This document shows, in pieces, positions 25,286 to 40,800 of a DNA stretch of 64,000 bases. The notes under the pieces are model-generated. The model was not told the DNA's origin, ran no database searches, and was given only the letters and a program-made list of their open reading frames with translations. Every line of letters begins with the position of its first letter. Positions within the stretch are counted from its first letter, which is position 1. Source of the DNA: Maylandia zebra (taxonomy: Eukaryota; Chordata; Actinopteri; Cichliformes; Cichlidae); contig NC_135174.1 in the NCBI RefSeq assembly GCF_041146795.1, forward strand, positions 24,886,878-24,950,877, written 5' to 3'. Made by a program: the position numbers and the translations under genes.

Positions 25286-26913
25286 ATGTTTGGAAATCTG
25301 TGGTTGGTTTGTTTGTGTCTGTCCTTTTATGGGACAGAAGCACGTATATGGGCCTGGATGCTGAACATGCCCCACAGTCCTCCCAAAGAAGGAGCAAAAG
25401 CACTTCGACAGAGCACTCCTGTTGCCAAACCAGTCACGGTAAGATGCTTGAAAGTGGCCATGATTATTTTGTTTGAATTAACGAAATCATTTGACATCTG
25501 TAGAAAAGGTATGAGAGCAACATGGCCCTTCTGTCTTAAACTGGGCTTAGAATTTCAGGCAAAGTTTGCAATGATTTCCTTCTTTTCTTCAGGCTGCATG
25601 TGACCACGACAGAGCTTGTGGAAGGGGTTTCTCATGTGATCGCCACTTTGGCCTTTGTGTGCCTCTAAGAGGGGAGGGTCATTACTGTCGGAGAGATGCA
25701 CAATGTGTTCGTGGACTTAGCTGCATGTTCGGGAAGTGCCACCGCAGTATCCCCGATGGACAAGAGGGTAAGGGTGGACCAACAAATGTAACCAAATCTT
25801 TTAAATTTCCAAATTTTTCTTCATACGAAACCAGAAGTGACCACTGTTTCCTTAATCCAGGTGCCAGGTGTAAAGTTGACAGAGACTGTGGAGCATCGAT
25901 GTGTTGTGCCCGGCATCATGGTGAGCAGGTGTGCAAAAGAAGACTGACGTTAGATGAGAGCTGTTATGTGCCTGATGGTGGCCTGGCATTCAGCATCAAC
26001 CAGATTTGTCCGTGTGATGAGGGTTTACTTTGTCGTGAAAGCAGTGGAAAGCTACAGAGAGAGTAAGTACTACAAACACTGGTTTTCATCATCAGATATT
26101 TTACTCAACAAACAAAGGGTTTGCTAAAGTGACTGATATCAATATTCACTCCAAAGCTTTTAGTTTCATTGACAAATCAGTTCTGGGGTCTTTGTTATCT
26201 AGATTTTATTGCAAAAAATTAGGCAAATGACAATCACATTTATACCATTTTGTGGGTGTTAATTCAAATTCTTCCTGGACTTCTACACAATTGAACGGAC
26301 ATACTGGGTTTTCTGGACTTTTAGGCCCTTTGAAAGGGCAGGTCGAGGACTAACTTCCCAGAAAACCTTTAAAGCTTTTAAGCCTCTCTGTTTGTACAAC
26401 TGTTAGAAAAGTTTATCTTTTTATGTTACTTTTTAATTTTTATGTTGTATTGTGTATTTTTAAGACTTTTACAAACTAAGTAGGTTTAGAGTCGTTTTTA
26501 ATTTATACTGGAAATGTACATGTCTTTTGGCATAAAACAGGTTCCACAATACAATTTACAGATGAAATTTAAGAAGTGTTCCAAGATGGAAAAATGAAAA
26601 AGCCTTTAGCTAAGACAGTAAAAGAAACAGCTCAGAAAAGTTGCTCTACATTGCAATGCAAATTTGTATGTTTGCACTATGTACTATGATTGTCTACTAA
26701 TCTACAGCCTTAGTAACAGCAAGCTTTAAGAGCTTTTTTCTTTCATTCAATATGACAGTAACTGAAAGCAAGTAATATGTTTTAAACATGGTTCAGTTTA
26801 TCTAAAATAATTGCTTCTTGCAAAGACTAACTTGGGTTTGTTTGTCTTTCAGGAGGGAGTTTATATACCAGCCAGAACGAACAAGCTGGACCTGTCAAGT
26901 GCCCAACCTTTGA
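25286..26913 (+). CDS. Dickkopf-family-like secreted protein with two cysteine-rich domains
   Basis: Four coding exons: 25286-25438, 25593-25767, 25861-26062 and 26853-26913, giving 196 residues. The start codon is the ATG at 25286; the upstream in-frame TTG at 25271 is not a plausible start. The N-terminus (MFGNLWLVCLCLSF) is a signal peptide. Domain 1 (exon 2) has eight Cys in the DKK order, but the positions usually Cys-5 and Cys-8 are Leu and Val (CVPL, QCVRGL). Domain 2 has all ten Cys of the DKK colipase fold, with MCCARHH, ICPCDEGLLC and a final TWTC-type motif (SWTCQVPNL). The linker between the domains is only about nine residues, against several tens in DKK1, 2 and 4. DKK members bind LRP5/6 and Kremen to inhibit Wnt; whether this one does is unknown. 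Candidate poly(A) signal ATTAAA at 27184. It could be a divergent DKK1/2/4- or DKK3-type paralogue. Confidence 0.8.
25768..25860 (+). other. 93-base, frame-preserving mini-intron (or retained linker) of the Dickkopf-like gene
   Basis: Bounded by GTAAGG and a pyrimidine-bearing TTAATCCAG. Its length is a multiple of three and it has no stop, so it can be read through. Splicing is favoured because the read-through segment adds one unpaired Cys between two otherwise even-numbered Cys sets. Confidence 0.6.
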
Positions 26914-29900
26914 TACATTATCAACAGAAGTTCTATTTTCTGTGTAACTATACTGTATATATTTAAATGTATATGTTTCTAAATATGCTGTATTGTTATT
27001 TGCTCTTATTAGAGGCTTAAAGAAAAGTTGTTTTTAATATTTCATTTTGTAAATTTTGACAAAAAGCACTACTGTATGTAGCTGGGCTCAACAAAGCTAG
27101 TGTCTTATCCAAAATCTTCATCATGATCATTTGCTGATCTTTCTTTCTCTAAATGTCTGAAATGCTTCAAGTTTTAAGCATAAATTAAAGAAAAGGTTTT
27201 CCAAAACTAATGAGTATAATTTGTGTTTCACAAAAAATGTATTACAGTTTCTTAATTTTAAAGCTTCCAAGATCATTCCCAATTACTAATCAAAACATTT
27301 GGGTAATGAGTAAAGTACCTGTGCATACAGAAACATTATATACACACACAAATGTAAAACATTTATATAATCCAGACTTTACAGACAAAGAATGTTTTGA
27401 AATCAAAATATGTTTTTTGGAGAATTTTGCCAAATAACATCAAGATAACAAAGGTAATTAAATATAGCAAAAATAAGAAGTAGAATCAGAATTATACATT
27501 TTTAAAAGTAATGACAGTAAAGTCACTATTATTCTTTAAAATAAAATTATTTTAGATTTTAAGGTTTTTTTGTTTTTTTTTAGATAATTTGTATATATTC
27601 ATTTAGCATACAATCAATTAAAATGTAGAGACATTTTGAGAAAAGTTCATCTTCTTGGATGTTTTGTTGTCTTCCTTACCACAAAGCTCACCTTATAGTA
27701 AATTTCAAATTACATGTTTATATAGTTAACTGTTTAAAGACTGAATTATGAAATAATTGCCAAAAATTCTTTATTAAACCTTCTGACAAGTTGTTAAAAA
27801 AAACCCTAAATGAAATATTAATTGGAAATATAGGAGTTTTAATTTGTTTTACATTTGCTACATCTGGGTTTTTTTTGGTTTTTTGGTTTTTTTTGCAATT
27901 CATTGATTAAAACTGTATTGTGCAATTTTGTTTAGATTTGATTATGTAGAATTCTCAGAAAACCCATGTTTCAAATATGATGAAACTGAAATGATTTTAG
28001 GTGCTGTATTCCTTTAAAGCACCAAGTCGACTGTGCAATCTTATGAAAACAGAGTCTGTCTCCCTCTGAGCACGTTTCTTGGACTACAGGAAGGAGTTAC
28101 ATAATATAAAGGAATCTTGCAACTCCTAATTGTTAGCATCACCAGATGCTGTAATGCTAGCTGTCCCCTGACCCATTCTTAGATCAGTATCTTCCTCGGA
28201 CTACGTCGGGCATAGTCTGAGGGCCATTCACATGCTAATCGTCCAGTTTGCCCCTTCAATTTCACGGTGACTTGAATTGTTCTGTGAAGGACATTAGTGT
28301 CTAACCTCTTTGCTATCGTGTTACAGAGCTTATCATTAAGTCTTTGCAAGGAGGTATTTGGTGCTGTGAATAGAGCCTCATGACAAGAAAGATTGGAAAG
28401 TCTTAGGATGTTTTATTAAGGTATTGATGTGTTTTTTCTGACAAACCTTTTGATTTTATGAACAAACAGGATGTAAAAGGCAAAGAAGAATTTATGCCAG
28501 AAATAATGCACAGTAACTAATCACAACTAGAGTTATTAAGGCTTCAGGAGAAGCCAGTGTGACTGTTCTAAACCTGCCAGCGAGAACACACGTTTCACAC
28601 ACATAAGAAAGGCAAACGAGACAAAAGCGATATCTAATAGCACAAGACTTTGAGAAACCTTATATTGCCGAATGCTGCAAAACAGTGGCCTATCATCTCC
28701 ACTTAAGAACAGAAGTTACCATTGTAGGCAGCACGTATCACAGTCAACAATCGCATTTTGGAGGTATCTATACATGTCTGTTTGCACTATTTAGCTTCTT
28801 AAACGGTTTTCTATTCCTGAATGCTTTGTCCTCTAGCATAAAAGGAAATAAAACCAGTGTAGAATTTGAAGACATTTTAAGAAGCTGCCTATTTCTCTTT
28901 TTACTCCAGATTTCTGTAAATATTCGCCTGATGTATATATACAAAACCGATCTATCTATAACTATAAAAAGTGATTGTTTTTTGTGAAGTTAGTTTTTAT
29001 TCTATTATTTCATATTTATCTATTTTTATACCCTTTATTTAACTATAAAAGCCTCAGTGAAATATAAAATCCTTTTTACAATAGTTACCTGCCCATGTAA
29101 GCTGCAATATATTATGTTACCAGGTATGGAGTTAAGGGCGTGGCCACCATTATTAACAGAGGTACCAATCATAGATCGTACAAAAGGTGGATGTAGCCAC
29201 TGTGATGTCACCCATTGGTTTGTGAAGTCCTATTTGCAGGCTCAAGATTGGTGTTTTCGGACAACTTTATTTAAAAACAAATTATGCGACAAAGATAAGG
29301 CTTCCTGCAAAGTACAACCAACCAAGCAAGTGAAATTTTAGCATTTTATAAGTTACTTAGTGCTAATTAGTAGATATGTGTTTCTTGAGTCCTAACATTT
29401 TAAGAATGCAGCTTGCTAGTCTAGCTTAGCTAAGATTTACCCTCCCCCCTACAGGTGATATCTTTTGGCTAAAGAAAACCTCAATAAACTCCAAAAAGTA
29501 GTGTCCACAACCAGTGGTCTTCAAGCAGTGTATAGTTTTAGCCCTCAAAACCACATGAAGGTCAAACCAAAAATCAAATAACCCAATGACGACTCTACTG
29601 CTTATCATGTTGTTTTGGTCAGATGGGCTTAATTTGATAAAACTTGCATCCTTCTGGCTAACATTAGCTTTCTTGCTAACACGGATCTATGTGCATGATA
29701 TTAATATTAGTTTTGCAACAATAGCAACACTGATCACACATAAAGAGATCACACATAGAGAGACTCGCTTTAAATTTTGTACTAGTCAAAAACTAATAGT
29801 TTTAATTGTATAAATTTAAGAATTCTCTGTTAGCTGTCTTGAACACACTCTACAACCCTGAGAGCTAATCCTTTGAGAGACTTTGGTCATTTGAAAGTCA

Positions 29901-30023
29901 ATGTCTGAGCAGTACAGAGAGCTTTTGTGAGAAGCTGACAATAGAGCTCTTAAACCCATCCTGCCAAGGGAAAAAGTGGAGATAGGAGAATGGGTGAAAG
30001 TCGATTAGCCTTACCTGTGATAG
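26914..30023. other. 3'UTR of the Dickkopf-like gene and intergenic DNA before tectb
   Basis: The 3'UTR probably runs to an ATTAAA signal at 27184-27189. The rest is AT-rich. At about 29128-29260 there is a segment ('gatgtcacccattggtttg') of a kind I associate with fish interspersed repeats. No further gene is recognised. Confidence 0.5.
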
Positions 30024-30030
30024 TATAAAA
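30024..30030 (+). promoter_or_regulatory. tectb: TATA box of tectb
   Basis: TATAAAA about 30 bases upstream of the expected start of a short non-coding exon (about 30055-30145). That exon ends at a good donor (CAG|GTAAGT) and joins the ATG exon at 30227. Confidence 0.6.
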
Positions 30031-30235
30031 TCCCTCCCTAAGTTATCAAGAGTTGTTAGCTCTTGAATCACCACTCCAGGTAAACTGCTAAAGAGCCATG
30101 AGGAACCTCTGACCTCAAGGTGGTTGAAGACATTACTTCTGTCAGGTAAGTGTCATATGTGTTATATTTTCTCAGACTTATTTTACACATTATCCTGTTA
30201 TTGATAATTCTTGAATTTCTCTGCAGCACCACACT

Positions 30236-33684
<3,449 letters not shown>

Positions 33685-33855
33685 AACAAAATCATCAGTT
33701 TCCATTAACACACAAACACAGAGGGGAGTGCCACCCAGGACTCAGGGAGCGTATGAATACATTCCTCCCCACGCGATCATTATCTCACAATATGATTTTT
33801 ATTTAGCATGTTTATTGATGCTTTGAACCTTGTGTGATATTTCACTCCTTCCTCC

Positions 33856-33861
33856 AATAAA
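33856..33861 (+). terminator. tectb: Poly(A) signal AATAAA of tectb
   Basis: Canonical hexamer about 170 bases after the stop codon, the first one downstream. Confidence 0.65.
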
Positions 33862-34370
33862 GATTCATTACATTTTGAAAGAAAAGGAATTTTTTTCCAT
33901 TTGTTCCAAACCATAAAAAACAAAAAAAACAAAAAAATTTCATTCAGTCCTTAAATTAAAACCAAATTTTCGGTCTGACAGCACTACAACAAACAGAGCA
34001 CATGACTAAACATAATATTACATTTTTTCTATTTCCATGACACAATCTAGAACAACTATAAAATGTCTTCTTCATTTCATGTTACACTGAAAATAAAAAC
34101 TCTGATATGGGATTTATTTATTCAGAGGAAAAATGAAAACAGATTTTAAATCTCGTTGTTTGCTTGTCATGTTTTTATGGAGTGTTTTATAATGGGAAGA
34201 GGTGTTTTTCTCAGTGATCAATCACAGCTCAATCACAGGTATTTGATTATTATTATAATAAGCATTATCAAACTTCTGATTTACATGATCTAACCAAACC
34301 CCACAGTGATTGAGTTTAGTTATTTGTGAAATAGTCATATGAGAATAATAGAAAAATACTCAATTACTGA

Positions 34371-34380
34371 TTTATTTATT
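34371..34380 (-). terminator. gucy2g: Candidate poly(A) signal(s) of gucy2g
   Basis: The minus strand reads two overlapping AATAAA hexamers about 490 bases beyond the proposed stop at 34866. The spacing fits a modest 3'UTR. The call rests on the hexamer alone. Confidence 0.4.
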
Positions 34381-34865
34381 CTCTCCAGGTCTCAGTGACC
34401 AAACTGTGCACAGCTGAATGACAGATGTTGATACAACAACCAGCTCTGCAGCTGTAAGAATAAATTAGAAATGCTTGATTAGCTTACAAAATATTTTCTT
34501 ATGAGATAACTTTAGGCACGTCAGAGCTGACTACATGTGCCACAACAAACAGTTTGAATGGAACGCTAAGCATTTTGAAATAATTTACAGCCTTGTGTGC
34601 AAAAGTGGATCCACTAAATACTTAAATCCCAAAGAATAAAGAATTAGAACTGCAATTAGTTGCAATCCAAACTGCAGTCTCTGTTCATGCATTGTGTTCT
34701 GCATTTTCACTTTGGCCTCCATCCACATTTTGTCTCTAGTCCTTCTTTTTATACATGGATGACTCAAACTCATCTTGCATGGAATTTTTTAAAAGCTGTT
34801 AAAAACTGATATCTTAAAATAAATTTCTGCAGTATTCCCTGCTAATTAATATGCGTCTTTTCTCT

Positions 34866-37800
34866 TTAGATGTGTACTGGAGGCATCGTGGGTTCAGTTA
34901 TAGGAGGTACAGTCAGGTTTTTTGGGGCTCTTTTGTCTTCACCTCTGGTCACTCCTGGTTTCTTCAATGGGAGAAAATACAGTAAAACAATAAAAAATAC
35001 AAGTCATTATACAATACAACATATATACATATAAATAAATATTTGTGAGTATACCTCTGTTTTTACTGGTGAAGAACCACGGTCAGTGAAGACAGGATTA
35101 AATCCAGCTCTGTTCAGCAGCCAGTACGTCTTTTGAGTCCCTTTACCCTGTCACAAAGAGAAAGACATTCTGGTCAACCTAACATCTTTGTTATTTCATT
35201 TCGAGGGAAAAAATATTACAGACTGTTCACCTTCATTTGAATTTCTCCTCTTTCTTCCAGTTCAAATGATCCAGCCTGGAAAAGAATGTCTGCCGTGGAC
35301 TGAGATACATGAATCTTCAAGGCTGTATGTGACATACACATATACTTCTAAAGAGAGATTTTAAGCAAGACAAACTCCTAGGTTTGCATGTGAGTTCAAC
35401 AGCTCTGCATGTTTAATCATGCAAACATGTTAATATAGACCATCACATCAAGTTAATTTTTAAGGCATAATACAACTACTGTAGACTGTTAGCCTGAAGA
35501 AGCACAAAATACAGAAGGAGAATGCCATAAATATTTGTAGGTATAAACCAACCAAGAACTGGACTAAATGAAATGGATATTATGAAATTATGAAAAATTA
35601 AGGGATTGTCAACATAATTAGAATTCATCCTCAAGGCACCATTAGCATCTAGAGAAAATTTCATTTCATTCTCATACACTGTACCCAACATAAACTCGTA
35701 TGAGTGATGGATATATCTAACAAACCAAGGACACTGCATGCTAGCCACTGGTCTCTCTGTTGCCAATGGGGTCAGCTCTGGCTGGTCATGTGAAAGAATG
35801 CAGTCTTGTGGAACTTGGACACTGACTTTACTTTCAGGCCTTCAGACCCAGAGAGTGCATCTATCATTTATAAACAATGCCACAATGATTCATTCAAAAG
35901 TAGCCAAACTGACTGAAATCTAAAATTGTCAAACTTATAGTGAAGCAAGAAATCAATAGTCATGAATGTTTTGATTTATCTGAAAAATGCACTGTCATTT
36001 CTGCCCTATTAAAAAATGAAAGTGACAATAGTCACTTCAAATCATACCACAACTACATAAATCTTATTTTTTTAGGGTTATTCAGAGTTTAAATTTTGAA
36101 ATTTCAACTGCTTACTCACGTAAGCTGTTGCTTTCCATGCGAGAAGCTGTGTTCACCGTGTCACCAAATAGGCAGTATCGAGGCATGGTGGTCCCTACCA
36201 CTCCAGCAACTACTGGACCTACAACATTTTTAAAAGTCAGAATGGATTTTGTTTAAATTGCTCAAATGTTCAGTGCACAAACTATTTTTCCCACTACAAA
36301 GTCGTTCATACTTCTTGTCACTTGTACTTAGGTCTCAGTAATAGAGCTCTAGGAGCTTGTCAGTGACCATATGCTAGCCAAGTGGTGACAAAGGAAAAAT
36401 GTGTATTCCATGACCGTGTTTGCTGGAAATTGCAGGGTAGTGACTAGTGTGAAATTGGTCCAAAAAGTATATAGTCCTGGACCAAAAGCCCCCGTCCAAT
36501 GGCTTTGGTCACGATTTCCATGGTTGCCAATAGTTTGTAACTTAAATATTTGCAAATAACTGAGAAGTGCAACACAAGCCAAAAAGAGAAGTTTTGCCTT
36601 CAGCGTAAAAGTTGTGTCTTATTGGTGAAACCAACACATTTTAAAAGATGCAACTTTTACACTGAAGGCAAATAATGTCAATTTCCAGTTTTGTCAAGGT
36701 TACTATGGGTAACCTTGACAATCTGCTAGTGACCAAAATAATCAGAAGGATTTTTCTTTGTGCAGCATTCTCTTTGTGACTAATTTTACCCAGCAACAGC
36801 CACCAACCTCCAGCAATCACTCACTAACCAGTTGGGGTACTTTTCAAGACCTTCAAATTCTGTAATGCCATGGTCTCCATTGCTACTGTATCTTACCAGA
36901 GTGTATCCCAGTGCGAATTGCAAGGCTCTCATTTGGCATGTGACGGATTCTGAACACCTTTATGCCTCTCAAGAAATGTAGCGCCATTGTGGATATCTCC
37001 AAAGCATGCAAGTTTCCATTGCTGATAGGCAGACCACTTGCCACCATGTATGCATCACCAATTGTTTCCACCTTGTAATGTAGAGATGTAAATTACATTT
37101 TTAAAATAAAATAAAGCTGGAAGAAAATAAAACATAGCACAAACAAAAAAAAAAGATCCCTGAAATTTCAAGGAAATTAAAATTTTCATTAAACAATTGT
37201 AAATTGTTTTTTTTTTTATTTCGTGTAATAGCAAATAAATTTTCTAAAGTTTTAACTGTTAAGATTTTGCTTTTAATCAGATATGTTTTCTCTGCATTGC
37301 TGGTTAAATTTCTTTAATTGTTTTTTTCTTAATAAGATAATGTAACTGGATGCTGAGTTAGTAAATATGGAAGGAAATGGTAAAGCTATTCTCATGTCTT
37401 GGTAAGAAAGTCAATATTTATCAAAATATCTATCGTATGATAGATATTTTGCTTTTTATGATCACAGTATGTTCACTGTCACTTACTTTGTAGACATCGT
37501 ACATCTTGATGATGTCATCAAAGAGACTGTAGAGGTCGTTGAGGAATGTTACCACTTCCATCGCAGAGCTGACTGAGCACATGGAAGTGAAGCCGACAAT
37601 GTCAGAAAAGAAGATGGTGACCAAGTCATAGCTTTGTGGCTCCACTGACTTCCCTGACATCAGCTGTTCAGCAATATATCTAAAATCATTGCAAAAAACA
37701 ACAACAACACAAGATAAGGTTGACTGAGTATAGCAATACAAAATATATAGTTCCTTTGTTATCAAGTACCTTGGCAACATGCTGGCGAGGAGCTTGTCTG

Positions 37801-40800
37801 CACGAGTTTTCTCCACTGTAAGCTGATTGGTCCTCTCCTCCACCACGTCCTCCAGGTGATTTGCATACTTTTCCAACTTGTCCACCATATTATCTAGAAT
37901 GTTTGCATGGCTACAAGATAGAAATTCATCATTAACTCTTTTGCAATGAGGATTTAGTTAGGTTAAATCTTACTTAGATTTGAGTAAGACTGAAGACAGT
38001 TGGAAGTTTTAGCTTGTGAACTTTAACATTTATGGGCATTATGGTAAATTTGTGTCTCACTTAAATAAAAATGTGGAATATGACTTTACACAAAAACTTT
38101 ATAAAATAAAAATTTAGGGGTATGATATTACCTGTCTGGACTAATGTCTTTCAGCCGCCTCCGTATAGAACCAAATGGCGGTCGGTGGTCAGGGTTTTCA
38201 CTCCAGCAGGCTTTTAGCAGTGCATTGATGTTCTCTTCAACCAGCTGTTCAGACAGCACTGGTCGGAGGGGTTCCCCTTGAAAAGGTGTCCTCAACTGCA
38301 TAATAATCTCTGTAAGAACATCTAGCATTAGAATTTAATGGGCTATATCTTTCAACTTTGGTTCAGACTAAAATATAATACCGGAAAAATTGCCATAAAA
38401 TTTTGTACTTCAATCCAATGCTACATTATTTCACATATACTCAGTAATCCACAAAGATACTTAAGAACTTGGTTGAAACCATCACATTTTAAAGTTATTA
38501 CAAAACTGGGATAGACTGATAATTACAGCGCAAAAGAAAATGGAAGTAGAAATGCTTCTAATGGTGCCAAATTGCCAGAAGGTAAATAAAGCTGGAGATT
38601 GTAGCTAACTAACAGTAACTGATTTTGGGCGTTGACAAAAAATTTGTAGGTTAAGACAGTTAAGAAATCATGCCAACCTTTAGGGTCCAGATTGATGTCC
38701 TGATACGGACCAGCTTTGGAGTTGTACATTAGTTCCCACATTATGATGGCAAAGCTGTAGACATCACCTTTGGGTGTTCCATTGATCGGGGAACCGACCT
38801 GTCTGAGAAGCTCAGGGGCAATCCAGTACATCTCTACAACATGTTCTCGTGTGTTACTTCTCCATCATGTGAATTTATTTAGGATAACAGTGATTATTAC
38901 AACAAATTCTGATTTCACTGACCTTTGTAATTGGGGTTTTCCAGTGAGTTCATCTTGCCTTTGTTTCCATATTTAAACTCCCACAATCCAAAGCCAGAGA
39001 GTTTGATTTGTAGTCGGCTATCCACCAAACATGTGCTAGGTTTCAGGTTCCCATGAAATTTTAGGCTACTTTTGTGAATAAACTCCATTCCCTGGACAAC
39101 AATTTAATTATTTTAAGATTTAAATAGTAAAACATTTCAGAGTACAAAATACATATTCAGAATTTTAACATATAAAAGTTAAAAAAAAAAAAAAAAGGTA
39201 TACGTACAGTTTGATGTCTATTTTAAAAATGTGAAAATACATTTCCAATTGATTTTTTAATTGGAATTAATTAGATTAATTAAAAAATTCATTCATTCTT
39301 TCTTTTCAATCTGTTTCTTTTTGTAGATATGTTTTAATTATTTTATTTATTTATTTTTACAATTTTTTAGTCACTTTATGACTTAAGTTCCTGCTATGGA
39401 CCTGAGTACATTTTTTTAAATTGTTATTAGAATAAGAAATTTACTCATTAAATAAATAGACTTACATTGACAATGTCATATGCAAAAGACAGCTTGAACA
39501 TCCCATCTAAGTCAACGTCTGAAGCCTTAAGAATATCCTGCAGAAATATGCCAACATGGTTCACTTTTAAGTTAAAGGTTTATTTATGGTTAATGCAATC
39601 CATTTTGAAAAAAGAACCTTCAGACTTCACTGACCTTCAAACTACCTTTCTTGCAGTACTGGAAGACCAAGCAAATGTTTGGTGGTTCGATGCATGCGCC
39701 AAAAATTTGCACCAAGTTCTCATGTTTCATCTCTTTCATCTGTCTTGAAGAGTTTAAGAAGGTTAGGTACAACATAAATAAAAAGTGAAGTAAAACATAA
39801 TAATACGTTGTATTAGATACAGTCCACCTGGATTTTTGGCTGTTAGAGTTTTCAGAGTAAATAAAAAGTAAATTATGTTTTATCTTGAAAAAAATGAGGA
39901 ACTTTACCATATTGAACTCTGCAGTGATCGAAGGCTTCTGGAAATTACAGCTAACAGGGTTCTCAGTGTACTTGATAGCCACTTGATTTCCCTATGTGAA
40001 AAATTAAAATAACAAAATATACATCTCTTAAAGTCATAGTAAAGAAGAGTATGTAAAGTACTATGTAAAGAAAAAAACACCTCTTTATATTACATAAGCA
40101 TTAAAAGCTTTCTTTATAATTCTTAGATAAACAATAATTCATATTTGTATATGTGTTGATACATTTTCTTTTGCATTTACATTAAATAATATTTGAAACT
40201 AGCCATTCAGACAATAAGCTTGTTTACTGAATTCATAAAAGCCCATATGATACTCAAACTTTGACTGGAGTCACTGCAATTCACATTAATTCAAGTCAAT
40301 TTTGAATTGAATGTTGAATTTGAATTGAATTGAATGTAATTTGAATTACACATATATTCTGTGTTTGTCTAAAACCTGCCCTATGTTATTATTATGTTTA
40401 ACATGTTCATGTAATGGATCAGGTATTCTGTCCTCAATATAGGTGAACTGAGACTGCCAGAAACAAAATAAAGAGCAGAAGCCAAAAAGACTGCTTTAGC
40501 TTCGGTTTTGTGGCTTTAAGTTTTGTGTTGGAAAAAAGAGATACCATCCTTCTCTACCTTTAACCTTAATATAGTCCCAAAAGTTACACAGGCTCACTGT
40601 AAACTCGAAATAAAACTAGTACCTGGTAGAGACCTATGGTGGTGTAGATATGTTCTTTGCCTGCTTTGTCCATCAGGTCGTAGCTGTTGGTGGATAAACT
40701 GGCCTGAGAGCTACCACTCCAAGTATGAGTACCTGAATTGCTTAGAGACATACCCTGATTTCCCTGAAGGAAAAAAAAACACATGTGAAACCTTGTACAC

